DNA from: Roseibium sp. HPY-6
Lineage (GTDB): Bacteria > Pseudomonadota > Alphaproteobacteria > Rhizobiales > Stappiaceae
Length of the DNA stretch: 64,000 nt
Assembly (NCBI RefSeq): GCF_040530035.1
Contig: NZ_JBEWCD010000002.1
Location: 930,001-994,000, forward strand
Direction: 5' to 3'
Below the pieces are notes generated by a model. The model had not been told where the DNA came from. It saw only the letters and a program-made list of their open reading frames with translations, and did not search any database. A program made the position numbers and the translations under genes. This document shows, one piece after another, positions 44,992 through 53,688 of the stretch. Positions within the stretch are counted from its first letter, which is position 1; each line of letters begins with the position of its first letter.

Positions 44992-45961
44992 CCCGGAACT
45001 TCAGGCGGCACGAGCAGAAATCCAGGCCGTTATCGAGACGGATCTCTCAACGTACCTTGCCCGCGACAGAACCGCCTGGGAAAAAAACTGGGTCCAGGAT
45101 GAACGGTTCCAGAGCATCATGGAATGCGGCACGATGCAGATCGCCAGAGGGTATGCGGAGTTCCGGCGTAACGTGTTTGACTCCATGGACGCATCGCCCG
45201 GACCCATTCACGCCGACATTCGGCGCGAGAACATTACAATTGAAGTTCATGGCGATATGGCATGGGCGACATTTGATGAGATTGCGACAGAAACAGAAAA
45301 TCCTCTGATTGCACCCAACCTGTCACACAATTTCCGGCTCTTCGAACGGTCAGGCCGACGATGGCGCATCCTTTTCCACGGCTGCTGGGCCGAACCCCTG
45401 CGGGATATCAGCTCCCCTGCTGTCGAGGTCAACCAGGACTGCGGGGTCGTCTGGCTGAACTCCGCCGCATCCGAATGTCTCAGAACCTTCGAAGGACTGA
45501 CAATCAGTCACGGAACGCTGCGCGCGACCAGTCCGTCCTGGGACAAGGGACTTCGGGAAACGGTTTCCCGGTCCCATAAACTCAAGGGGTTCGGCCAGTT
45601 CAGTCAGGTCGCCTCGGCCGGGGAAAACTCGGTGACGTTTCCTGTGGTGCTTGGCGAAGACGGCGAGGGCGCTCTGCTGACCTGCTGGGTTAGGGTGGCC
45701 GACTGCCGTGTTTATGTTCTCTTCGGGGAGAATCCCGATCTGTCAAAACAGATCCGGATCGCTGAGCTGATTTTCGGCCTGTCGCAAACCCAGACCGAGA
45801 TCCTCGACCGTATCGCGCGCGGGTTTGATCTTTCAGGGATATCCGCTGAACTCGGCTTCTCGCGAAATACGGCACGCACGCATCTGCGGCGTATTTTTGA
45901 AAAAGTCGGGGTCCGAAGCCAGATTGAACTTCTGCGCACGCTCATAAGCTTCAGAGTCTGA
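44978..45961 (+). CDS. SnoaL-like domain fused to a LuxR-type DNA-binding domain
   Basis: A 327-residue regulator. Residues 1-140 look like an NTF2/SnoaL fold: AEIQAVIETDLSTYLARDRTAWEKNWV, then 'DMAWATFDEIATE' and 'RRWRILFHGCW', as in DUF4440-type ligand-binding proteins. Residues 145-250 resemble a PAS-like middle domain (NQDCGVVWLNSAASECLRTFEGLTI). The C-terminus is a LuxR HTH: LSQTQTEILDRIARGFDLSGISAELGFSRNTARTHLRRIFEKVGVRSQIELL. It probably senses a small molecule in the N-terminal pocket. The target genes are unknown; the small gene at 44722 overlaps it. Confidence 0.82.
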   Translation: MTAHDPELQAARAEIQAVIETDLSTYLARDRTAWEKNWVQDERFQSIMECGTMQIARGYAEFRRNVFDSMDASPGPIHADIRRENITIEVHGDMAWATFDEIATETENPLIAPNLSHNFRLFERSGRRWRILFHGCWAEPLRDISSPAVEVNQDCGVVWLNSAASECLRTFEGLTISHGTLRATSPSWDKGLRETVSRSHKLKGFGQFSQVASAGENSVTFPVVLGEDGEGALLTCWVRVADCRVYVLFGENPDLSKQIRIAELIFGLSQTQTEILDRIARGFDLSGISAELGFSRNTARTHLRRIFEKVGVRSQIELLRTLISFRV

Positions 45962-46157
45962 TCTGCATCGCCAGAATGCGGGGCTTCCGAAACATCTGCC
46001 GCGTACCTTCTGTGAACACTTTAGCGCTGCGATGACAACGGCGCTAAGCGTGGAGACACCAAACATCGGGGTACTCTATGCCCGTACGATTTCAACGAGG
46101 CCGTTACTCCAGAAAGGGCCGCTTTTACAAGCAACAGCAGAGCCGTAAACTGATCGC

Positions 46158-46661
46158 ATGACGCTGACGAGTTCAATCACCAGCTATGATGAAAGGTGGC
46201 CACATCTCTTTGAGGAAGCGGCAGGCCGTCTACGATCGATATTCGGTGATGCATGCGTCGAAATACATCATGTTGGAAGCACTGCGGTCGAGGGTTTGGC
46301 CGCCAAACCCGAAATCGACATTCTCGTCGTTGTTTCCGATGTTAGCCGGTTTGACCGGTGGCAGACTGATCTGCTCGGTTTGGGGTACAGGCGTGGTGGA
46401 GACTTGATGAAGGGCCATCACTTTTTCAAGCGCGATGTCGGTAAGGTCAGGACCCATAAGCTACATCTTTGCCTTTCAGGTCACACGCAGATTCAAAGAA
46501 TGCTGGGAATACGCGATCACTTGCGCACAAATTCCGCTGATCGCAGGGCCTATGCAGAGCTGAAATTGCGTCTTGAGAAAGAGAATAGCTCGGGCATCGC
46601 GGAGTACCTGGAAGGCAAGGCACCCTTCCTCGATGATCTTTACCGGAAAAGCCGGAAGTAG
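46158..46661 (+). CDS. GrpB family protein (UPF0157, nucleotidyltransferase-like)
   Basis: A 167-residue protein. 'ITSYDERWPHLFEEAAGRLRSIFG' followed by 'VEIHHVGSTAVEGLAAKPEIDILVVV' is the GrpB signature, with the GS and DID residues of a nucleotidyltransferase-type site. The end 'YAELKLRLEKENSSGIAEYLEGKAPFLDDLYRKS' is also typical. Biochemical role is not settled for the family. Stands alone. Confidence 0.9.
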   Translation: MTLTSSITSYDERWPHLFEEAAGRLRSIFGDACVEIHHVGSTAVEGLAAKPEIDILVVVSDVSRFDRWQTDLLGLGYRRGGDLMKGHHFFKRDVGKVRTHKLHLCLSGHTQIQRMLGIRDHLRTNSADRRAYAELKLRLEKENSSGIAEYLEGKAPFLDDLYRKSRK

Positions 46662-46885
46662 GTCTGACCGACTTGGGTCAGAGCTCCACTTCGTTCTGCA
46701 TCTCTGCCATTTGACCTGATCGCAATACGTGTCCGGATCAGCGATTTTGTCGCAACCTTCTGAAACATCAAAACCCGTGCGCAAGTGGTCTGTTATTGCA
46801 TCTGTCGCGAAGATCGGAACTGGGTTCGCTTCAACCGGGTTTCCGCGGTAAGACGCATCCTTTTTCGCATAAAAATACAGGTGTG

Positions 46886-46929
46886 TTGCGGTCTTTTCGA
46901 GAGTTATTTATACATTGTATAAATAACTC
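46886..46929 (+). promoter_or_regulatory. Promoter overlapped by a 29-bp palindromic operator
   Basis: GAGTTATTTATACA (46901-46914) and its exact complement TGTATAAATAACTC (46916-46929) flank a single central base: a near-perfect 29-bp palindrome. A possible promoter is TTGCGG (46886-46891), 17 bases, then TATACA (46909-46914), so the operator would cover the -10 region. It lies just before the reductase gene, which is followed by a TetR gene; TetR proteins bind such dyads and usually repress their own operon. Confidence 0.7.
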
Positions 46930-46943
46930 ATTTGGAGATTGAT

Positions 46944-47477
46944 ATGCCCACCGGACACGTCATGATGGCTATCTCGCTGGATGGATATGTAGCGCGAAAA
47001 GACCATTCGATGGATTGGTTGATGAAACAAAAGACAGCCGATGAAGATCATGGCTTTGCCGAGTTCCTCGGCACCATTGATGTCATCGTTATGGGCAGCG
47101 GATCATATCGTACAGTGCTTGGATTTGATGCTTGGCCATATGAAAAACCTGTTGTGGTTCTAAGCAATTCAATCGCGAACGAGGACGTGCCACCCGAATT
47201 GGCTGAGAAGGTGGACATCATGAATCTGTCCCCACAGGAACTGATGGCAGAGATGGAGCGCCGAGGGTGGCAACGCATCTATGTTGACGGCGGCGCAATC
47301 GTGCAATCTTTTCTCAAACTGGGGCTGATCAACGACTTCAAATTGGCGATTGTTCCCATTCTTCTTGGGGAAGGCATTCGCTTGTTTGGCGAGCTGCCGG
47401 CAGATATTGATCTTGAGCTGACGCAAACAAAAACCTTCCCATCGGGGTTGGTGGAGTTGAGATATAAGGTGGTCTGA
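46944..47477 (+). CDS. Dihydrofolate reductase/RibD C-terminal family protein
   Basis: A 177-residue protein from the ATG at 46944 (GGAG six bases upstream; a TTG at 46932 is weaker). It has the RibD C-terminal/DHFR-like pattern: 'VMMAISLDGYVARKDHSMDWL', 'VIVMGSGSYRTVLGFDAWPYEKPVVVLSNS', and 'RIYVDGGAIVQSFLKLGLINDFKLAIVPILLGEGIRLFG'. An NADPH-dependent reductase role is expected; substrate unknown. It is cotranscribed with a TetR regulator 3 bases downstream and sits behind a palindromic operator. Confidence 0.9.
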   Translation: MPTGHVMMAISLDGYVARKDHSMDWLMKQKTADEDHGFAEFLGTIDVIVMGSGSYRTVLGFDAWPYEKPVVVLSNSIANEDVPPELAEKVDIMNLSPQELMAEMERRGWQRIYVDGGAIVQSFLKLGLINDFKLAIVPILLGEGIRLFGELPADIDLELTQTKTFPSGLVELRYKVV

Positions 47478-47480
47478 TCC

Positions 47481-48047
47481 GTGTCTGAGCCGAAACGCAG
47501 AGGAAGACCAAAGAAGTTTGCAGGCGGTGTCGATAAGAAGACCGTCCTGCAATGTGCCCACTCGATTTTGGAAACTTACGGGTTGGAGGAGCTTACCTTT
47601 CGTTCGATCGCTGCCAAGTTGGGCGTAACGGCGATGGCCGTGAAATATCACGTTGGTAGCCGGGAGCAATTGCTGCGCGATATTGCAGCCCAGACTTTCG
47701 AAGGTATTGACGCAAGCGTTTCTGTTGGCACACCAAGGGCTGAGCTTAGGCTGTTGCTGGTTCGCTATATCGAACTTGCTCTGAAAAACGCCGATCTTGT
47801 TCGGTTTCTGCTAAGCACGCCAAATTGCATGCCTCAGTCGCTTCGTGACTTCACATCTCAAGTCAAACACAGAACACAGGCCATCAATGGCGGTGACCCC
47901 GGCAACGTTATGCTGAACTTGTTGATCGACTACATTCACGGCTTTGTTTTCGCTGCGGATGCCGCTCCAAATGAGCTTAGTCTGACCTTGGATCAATGCT
48001 TGAACAGCATCGATTGGCTGTTGGATGTCATGGATCGTGGAGATTGA
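47481..48047 (+). CDS. TetR/AcrR family transcriptional regulator
   Basis: A 188-residue regulator starting at GTG 47481, 3 bases after the reductase stop. HTH: VLQCAHSILETYGLEELTFRSIAAKLGVTAMAVKYHVGSREQLLRDIAAQTF, preceded by a basic arm KRRGRPKKF. The C-terminal ligand domain is about 115 residues. It likely binds the 29-bp palindrome at 46901 and represses its own two-gene operon until a ligand of the reductase pathway appears. Confidence 0.92.
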   Translation: MSEPKRRGRPKKFAGGVDKKTVLQCAHSILETYGLEELTFRSIAAKLGVTAMAVKYHVGSREQLLRDIAAQTFEGIDASVSVGTPRAELRLLLVRYIELALKNADLVRFLLSTPNCMPQSLRDFTSQVKHRTQAINGGDPGNVMLNLLIDYIHGFVFAADAAPNELSLTLDQCLNSIDWLLDVMDRGD

Positions 48048-48234
48048 ACAAACCCAGGGGTGAATGACAGCAACGCCCTGCATCCAGGTAATTTGTTCTG
48101 GTCGGTTCGTCCGGCTGATCTTAAGAGCAAGACAGTATCGACCGAGGACTCCGAGCGCCCTGAGCTCTGCGCGTATCTCTTATCCGGCATGAAACGCGCC
48201 GACACATGCAAGTCACCTTGCATCGCAAGGCGTA

Positions 48235-48903
48235 TCAGGCGCTGCGGATTGCCGTCTCCAGTTCACCGAACCCCACGAAACGCCGTTCATAGGTAAGACC
48301 GAGGCTGCTGGCTATCTCGCGCGCCTTCTTTTCCAGCGATGGATCGTCGGTTTGCGGCATGTAGACGAGCTTTTCGTAGTTTCCGAAGACGAAATCGACC
48401 ATGTTCTTGTTCCGGTCGAGACCGAAGGCCTGCCAGATGAACTTCTCGAAGCTCCGGCAGAAAAAGTCGGTCAGATAGAATGTGGTGATCTCATCCTCAC
48501 CATATGCGGAAAAGGCTTCGTTTCCCCAGTAAAACGAGAAACAGTGCGGACCTGCGATCCGCTCGCATCCGCCTTCTTCCAGCAGAACCCGATCGAGCGC
48601 TCCGGCGGTGCCGCAGTCTCCATACAAGACAAAAATCTTGTCGTATCTGTCCTTGTTGGCGCGAATTTGCGTCCGTACAGCTTCGGGGATTTTGTCGGGC
48701 GTATGATGCAAGCCGGCGGGCAGGCATTGCACGTCGAGATGCTTCAGGCCGTTCTTTTCGATGAGCCAAACGATCTCTTTTCCAAGCGCGCCGCAGGCCA
48801 AAAGAAGCGTGCTTCCGACACCCTTCCTGAACTTGAGGGCCTCTCCCGGGTCTTGCAGAAGATCCCTGTCGCCGAATGTGCTGTTTGACCGTACCTTTCG
48901 CAC
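48235..48903 (-). CDS. DUF1638 family protein
   Basis: A 222-residue soluble protein. 'TLLLACGALGKEIVWLIEKNGLKHLDVQCLPAGLHHTPDKIPEAVRTQI' and 'IFVLYGDCGTAGALDRVL' match my memory of DUF1638 proteins, with conserved Cys and His that may bind metal or cofactor. Members are often near corrinoid or methyltransferase genes, but none is seen here. Start at 48903; the first 20 residues are polar and could be shorter in reality. Role unknown. Confidence 0.8.
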   Translation of the reverse strand: MRKVRSNSTFGDRDLLQDPGEALKFRKGVGSTLLLACGALGKEIVWLIEKNGLKHLDVQCLPAGLHHTPDKIPEAVRTQIRANKDRYDKIFVLYGDCGTAGALDRVLLEEGGCERIAGPHCFSFYWGNEAFSAYGEDEITTFYLTDFFCRSFEKFIWQAFGLDRNKNMVDFVFGNYEKLVYMPQTDDPSLEKKAREIASSLGLTYERRFVGFGELETAIRSA

Positions 48904-49084
48904 CGCTGCTTCCTTCCCATGCTTCGAGAAATCAATGTCGCATGCGTTGGTCTTGGCTCAAATGACATTAGGCCCTTGATTTCGGCCAGTCTGCGCATGA
49001 TTTGCGCCATATCCGGTGCAGAATCCGACGTCTTTCAATCGGGAGCTATCCAAGTGGGAGCTGCCTGCGCGAATGGTGCCCGAT

Positions 49085-50095
49085 CTAGCTTTCCTCGGTG
49101 TCCGGCGTCGAGCTCACATCTCCCTGGAACTGTCTCCGGTAATCGTGAGGTGGCACGCCGAGTGTCCGAATAAAGGATTTGCGCATCCGTTCATCGCTTC
49201 GAAAGCCGCAGATTTCAGCAACGCGCACAACGGTCAGATCCGTTTCTTCAAGATATCTGCGGGCGGCTTCAACGCGCATTGCCTCGACAGCCTTTGCCGG
49301 TGTCGAACCTGTTGACGCCTGATATTGCCTGGCGAAATTTCTGGGGCTCATGCCGACACGGTCCGAGAGTGCTTCGACGCTCAAGTCGTCCTGCAGATTT
49401 TCCTGCAGCCAGGCGTGCAATTGATCAAACCGGCTCGATTGATCCAATACCTGACTATGCAGCGTGGTGCTGAACTGGTCCTGGCCTCCGGACCTCACGG
49501 CAAAAACGACGAGGTCGCGGGCAATCGCAAGTGATGCGTCTCTGCCGAGGTCTTCGTGGACCAGCGCAAGGGCAAGATCTATTCCGGCCGTTACCCCGGC
49601 AGATGTCCAGACATGTCCGTCGCGAATGAAGATCGGATTGGTATCGACCTGAGCCTCAGGATGGTCGCGTGCCAGGTCATTGCAATAGCGCCAGTGGGTG
49701 ACCGCCCTGCGGCCTTCAAGAAGTCCGGCAGCGCCGAGCAGAAAAGCGCCGGTGCAGATGGAGGCAACGCGTCGTGATTGGCTCGCCAGCCTTTTGAGCG
49801 TGTCGACCACCACCGCGTTGTTTGAAGCCGCTTGCGCGCCTCGACCGCCAACCACGACAAGCGTGTCAATCGGATTGCACCATTGGGCAGCAGGTTCAGA
49901 ACGGACACTGACCGGTGTGTCCGTCACCACTTCTGCGCCGTCGGCAGATACCAGCGCGGTGCGGTAGGCAGCAGATCCAGAAAACTGGTCTGTTGCATCA
50001 TTGAAAACCTGCAAAGGGCCAGCGAGATCCAGAAGTTTGACCCCCGGATATATGAAAAAAACGACGCTATGGAATTTGGCAGTTTTCTTGGGCAT
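49085..50095 (-). CDS. GlxA family transcriptional regulator (DJ-1/PfpI + AraC HTH)
   Basis: A 336-residue regulator. Residues about 8-190 are a DJ-1/PfpI-like domain ('FFIYPGVKLLDLAGPLQVFNDA', nucleophile-elbow Cys in SICTGAFLLGAAGLLEGRRAVTHW). Residues about 225-325 are a double AraC HTH: 'LSVEALSDRVGMSPRNFARQYQASTGSTPAKAVEAMRVEAARRYLEET'. GlxA proteins respond to amino or amide metabolites. It diverges from the GST gene with an 81-base gap, so it may control that gene. Confidence 0.92.
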   Translation of the reverse strand: MPKKTAKFHSVVFFIYPGVKLLDLAGPLQVFNDATDQFSGSAAYRTALVSADGAEVVTDTPVSVRSEPAAQWCNPIDTLVVVGGRGAQAASNNAVVVDTLKRLASQSRRVASICTGAFLLGAAGLLEGRRAVTHWRYCNDLARDHPEAQVDTNPIFIRDGHVWTSAGVTAGIDLALALVHEDLGRDASLAIARDLVVFAVRSGGQDQFSTTLHSQVLDQSSRFDQLHAWLQENLQDDLSVEALSDRVGMSPRNFARQYQASTGSTPAKAVEAMRVEAARRYLEETDLTVVRVAEICGFRSDERMRKSFIRTLGVPPHDYRRQFQGDVSSTPDTEES

Positions 50096-50176
50096 GATGT
50101 CATTTATGCCAAACCGGATTTGGCTAGTCTAGGCGCTCAACGAAGGAATTTCACAGGCACGAGCGAGGATCTTTTC

Positions 50177-51100
50177 ATGGCTTACAAGTTGCTGCTTGGC
50201 GAATACGCTTACTCGGACCAATCGATGCGCGGCTGGCTGGAGGTGGATGCATTCGGCATCGATTTCCAGCCGTCATACGTGCCGATGTTTTCCGAAGAAT
50301 TTGCTGAAACGCTCGTCAGACACGCGCCCGCGACGTCCCTTCCGATCCTGCTGAAAGATGTGCAGAGCGACAGAGCGCTCACTTGGGAAAGTGCCGCTGC
50401 AGCCGAAATTCTTGCAGAGCGCCATCCGGACGCGGGGCTATGGCCCTTGGCACCCGAAGCCAGGGCGATGGCGCGTTCCTTGTCGGCGCGCGCAAGAACC
50501 GGCTTCTCTTCTCTGCAGTCGCTGCCGATGAACCTGCACGCGCGTTACCAGGGCTTCGTTCCCAGTAAATTCGAGCAGGAAGATGCCAGCAGGGTTGTCG
50601 CGTTGTTGGAATGGGCCCTGGGCCTTACAGGCGGTCCCTATCTGTGCGGTCAGGCATTCTGCGCCGCGGACGCCGCCTTTGCTCCCATTGTCACGCGGTT
50701 CGTCGCGTATGGGTTCGAGCTTACCGAAGCAACGAAAGCCTACGTCGAGACCATTTATGCCCATCCGTCCTTTCGCAGATGGCACGCATGCGCGGATGCT
50801 CAGCTGAGAAGGATCGATGACCTGCATCTCGACCTGCCATCGGGAAGCAGCAAGGACTGGCCGCGCCAGCCGGTAATGCGGGGAAAACCCTACGAGGGAG
50901 ATGTCTCCGACGCCATCAATGAAGCCTGCCCGTATTCAGGCAAACCGGTCGTCGAAACCTCGCTCGCGGAAATCGACGGCATGGTAGTGGGCTTTTGCAA
51001 TCCCTTTTGCTGCCGCCGCGGAATGGCAGATGCGGAGAGCTGGCCAACGGTCATGGCCGTGATGGGACGGCCTGTTCCAGCATGGGCGGCGCAGGCTTGA
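50177..51100 (+). CDS. Glutathione S-transferase-like protein with Cys-rich C-terminal extension
   Basis: A 307-residue protein from the ATG at 50177; a longer frame to 49832 overlaps the divergent regulator. The N-terminal thioredoxin-like half is 'YKLLLGEYAYSDQSMRGWLEVDAFGIDFQPSYVPMFSEEFAETL', then 'LPILLKDVQSDRALTWESAAAAEILAERHPDAGLWP', and a helical GST C-domain. Unusually, the last ~75 residues add 'INEACPYSGKPVVETSLAEIDGMVVGFCNPFCCRRGMADAESWPTVM', with CP.SGKP and CNPFCC patterns that recall YHS/TRASH metal-binding modules. Detoxification or metal-linked redox is possible. Confidence 0.82.
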   Translation: MAYKLLLGEYAYSDQSMRGWLEVDAFGIDFQPSYVPMFSEEFAETLVRHAPATSLPILLKDVQSDRALTWESAAAAEILAERHPDAGLWPLAPEARAMARSLSARARTGFSSLQSLPMNLHARYQGFVPSKFEQEDASRVVALLEWALGLTGGPYLCGQAFCAADAAFAPIVTRFVAYGFELTEATKAYVETIYAHPSFRRWHACADAQLRRIDDLHLDLPSGSSKDWPRQPVMRGKPYEGDVSDAINEACPYSGKPVVETSLAEIDGMVVGFCNPFCCRRGMADAESWPTVMAVMGRPVPAWAAQA

Positions 51101-51818
51101 GAGTCGTGTCGGTGTGCTTGGTAACACCAGTTGCTGAGCGCACCACCAATTGTTGTCTTGGTTTATCAGCCTAATTGGCTAAGGCCGGTGAAAAATGCGT
51201 GGTAGCCGGTTTATCACGAGAACAGATGAGCACGTAGACTTCACGGGTACCCTTCAAGCCCGACAATAAGGCGTCCGTCACAAGGGCCGAGTACCCACGA
51301 CTGTGACCCTCAACCAAAGTAATAACTCGATGGCAACGATCGAACGAAGGGCAGTCGAGACGACATCGAGGCTCCTTGCTCGTAAAAACTCATTCAGTCT
51401 TCTAGTGCCCGTGACCAAGGCGAATTGCATGTAATCCGGGGTTACGTCTTCGGGCGAAGCTGGCCGGAAACCTCGTCTTTGAGACAGCATGACGATTCCT
51501 TTGAGATAGCGCGCCGATATTGTTTCCCGAACGGATCGCTATGTTACCGATATCTGTGTTCGTCGAGTGCGCTCTTGCGGCTCTCCTGATCTTTTCCCCG
51601 GCTTTTGGTGATGGATGCAAAATAAAGTTTGGAGTGAATTGAGCGCGAAGCGATTGGCACAGGCCATCGGGATCTCTTCTTTGATGGCATCTGACGTGCA
51701 AACGGCGACCGAGACGCAACGTTACACCAGGGAGGTGCGTTAAGTCCAACTTCCCCTGAGCCTGCCTATCAGAGCTTTTATTGCACTAAATACAACGATT
51801 TACGAGGATAAAGACTTG
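51101..51818. other. 718-base stretch with only gene-like fragments
   Basis: No intact gene is supported. A 33-codon frame at 51541-51642 looks like a signal peptide with a Cys, and the frame about 51637-51744 ends in 'TATETQRYTREVR', faintly like the end of a tyrosine recombinase. Minus-strand frames of 70 and 115 codons show no family. The stretch may be a decayed insertion; it also carries the GAGGA site for the gene at 51819. Confidence 0.35.
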
Positions 51819-52421
51819 ATGCAACGAATACTACTCGCAGCGGTAATGCTCTTAGCTAGTATCAATGCCAACGCCGCAACTCTGGATATCGAAGCGAAGC
51901 AAATTGGCAGCGACGTTTACTTTTTTGGGACCGGATCGATCGATCTGACCGGGTTTGGAACACCTGCTCAAATTGGCCTGGGTTTCAATGAGAGCCGCCC
52001 CGGCCGACAAGCGTTCGGTGTTATCAATGGCGCCTTGGTTGATCGCTACACAGTTACAGGTCTGTTCACGAGCTTCACGCCGCTGAGTAATGTGCGCTTC
52101 GATCTGGAAAGCTATTCGCCGACCGAAACGGGAGACGCTTTCTACATAAACGGTCCCCGCCCATTTACCCGCAACTATATCCGCGTAACACGGGGCTACT
52201 CGTCGCTTGATCCGTTCAGTTTCACATGGATTGCTTCTGACCGCATCCTAGCCGATCTTGACCTCAACTACGGAACGCTCGCTGAATTTGGGAACAACAA
52301 GATCACCCTCACTGGCACGCCTCCTACGCCAGTACCGGTTCCGGCGTCTTTCGGTTTCCTGGCGCTGGGGCTCCTGGCGCTTTGGCCGTTTCGCCGAAGG
52401 TTCCGTGAAGCGCAAGGCTAA
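51819..52421 (+). CDS. VPLPA/PEP-CTERM-type sorted exported protein
   Basis: A 200-residue exported protein with GAGGA (51804-51808) before the ATG. Signal peptide MQRILLAAVMLLASINANA, then a beta-rich body (SDVYFFGTGSIDLTGFGTPAQIGLGF). The C-terminus is a sorting signal: VPVPASFGFLALGLLALWPFRRRF, i.e. VPxPA, one membrane helix, basic end. Such tails are processed by exosortase systems and mark proteins for surface or polymer attachment. No exosortase or partner gene is in the window. Role unknown. Confidence 0.85.
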   Translation: MQRILLAAVMLLASINANAATLDIEAKQIGSDVYFFGTGSIDLTGFGTPAQIGLGFNESRPGRQAFGVINGALVDRYTVTGLFTSFTPLSNVRFDLESYSPTETGDAFYINGPRPFTRNYIRVTRGYSSLDPFSFTWIASDRILADLDLNYGTLAEFGNNKITLTGTPPTPVPVPASFGFLALGLLALWPFRRRFREAQG

Positions 52422-52785
52422 TGGTCTGGAGGCAGGCGCTCAACTTAGGGCAACTGTACTTTGTGCGCAGAAGGCGTAGACGACTTTCTGCTTTTGCCCC
52501 GCGAAGTCGGAGAACAATGGACGTCGTGTCGCTGTCAGGGGCGCATAGCAATCACGGCGGAGTCATGTCCGGATCTTGCCGTCAACAGCCCCGGAGCAGC
52601 ATTCGCGCTGGCGGATCATTATTGCGCGCTTGCAGGACTTCGGGGCGCAGACACCCGGTCGGTAACAACGAGACCGAACGGATCTTCAGCACCAGACCGA
52701 TCATGTGAGCGGTTTGGCCAGGTACTGATACTCGGCCAGACTGCTGGCGCATTGGCCCGTTCACCGCTGATGACACATCATCCCT
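52422..52785. other. 364-base stretch without supported gene
   Basis: Overlapping frames here (52421-52708, 52461-52796 plus; 52582-52776 minus) lack family resemblance and start signals. I see no strong hairpin after the VPLPA gene. A promoter for the AraC-type gene is expected but cannot be placed. Confidence 0.4.
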
Positions 52786-53619
52786 GTGAAAAATGAAATG
52801 CCTGCCGGTTTTGCCTTGTGCACCGTGCAGTTAGAATGGCTCGAAGAAGACGGGCCAAGAAGCGAGCAGGCGTATCAGATGTATGATCCCAAGGGAAATG
52901 GCAGGGAGAGGGCGGTTGATGCCGTGCAGTTTGTCGAGGCTCTTCCGCCTGCACATCTGAGCGGTATCGTCCACCGCTTTCTGGAACTGAAAACACAATC
53001 TGCCTTACCGTCGGATTACCGGTTTCACGCGTTGCCTGACGCATGCACATACGCGATCTTCGACCAGCTTGACCCCAAGGCCGCAGGGATCACGCGTCTC
53101 CGGGCCTCGTCGGAAGAACTCAACCTTCAGCGGTCGTTTCACTACGTCAACATCCGCTTCCTGCCTGGCGTCTGGCAACGGGACCGCGAGCCGGTCGCCT
53201 ACGGGCTGGTAAACGGAGGCTATAGTGGCGGGCTTCCGCTCGTTTCGCTGAACAAGGAGATGAGCGGCCTGGATTTTGTAGCCAAGCAGGCCGTGATGTC
53301 GAAATTCGTGGACGGTCTCGTTTCGGATCAAACCGTTGTTGCCAATCCCGTCACGGAGAAGATCTTCCAGAACATTGACGCGATCCGGACGGTTGCCGAC
53401 ATGGCAGAGATCGCAAATCTTTCGCCGCGCCAGTTGCAGCGCGTTCTCAAAAAGACAACCGGGTTTGCACCGCACGATTTTTTGAAAGTTCTCCGGTTGC
53501 AGCAATCACTGGATGGCGAGCCGTCACTTGCCTATGCCGACCAGTCCCACTTCATCCATTCCTTTCGCAAGGCAACGGGTTACACGCCTGAAAAATACGC
53601 CCGGAAGTTCGATGTCTGA
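52786..53619 (+). CDS. AraC family transcriptional regulator
   Basis: A regulator of up to 277 residues; GTG 52786 or ATG 52795 could be the start, neither with a strong ribosome-binding site. The C-terminal double HTH is seen in 'DAIRTVADMAEIANLSPRQLQRVLKKTTGFAPHDFLKVLRLQQSL' and 'YADQSHFIHSFRKATGYTPEKYARKF'. The N-terminal ~190 residues form an effector domain of the type found in AraC proteins beside small-metabolite genes. The VOC-family gene starts 69 bases downstream and may be its target. Confidence 0.88.
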   Translation: MKNEMPAGFALCTVQLEWLEEDGPRSEQAYQMYDPKGNGRERAVDAVQFVEALPPAHLSGIVHRFLELKTQSALPSDYRFHALPDACTYAIFDQLDPKAAGITRLRASSEELNLQRSFHYVNIRFLPGVWQRDREPVAYGLVNGGYSGGLPLVSLNKEMSGLDFVAKQAVMSKFVDGLVSDQTVVANPVTEKIFQNIDAIRTVADMAEIANLSPRQLQRVLKKTTGFAPHDFLKVLRLQQSLDGEPSLAYADQSHFIHSFRKATGYTPEKYARKFDV

Positions 53620-53688
53620 TATCTACAATACAGGCTCCTGACGGCTTGGTAGGTCAGCGGCATATGCAACGACGAAAGGAAGTTGGTT

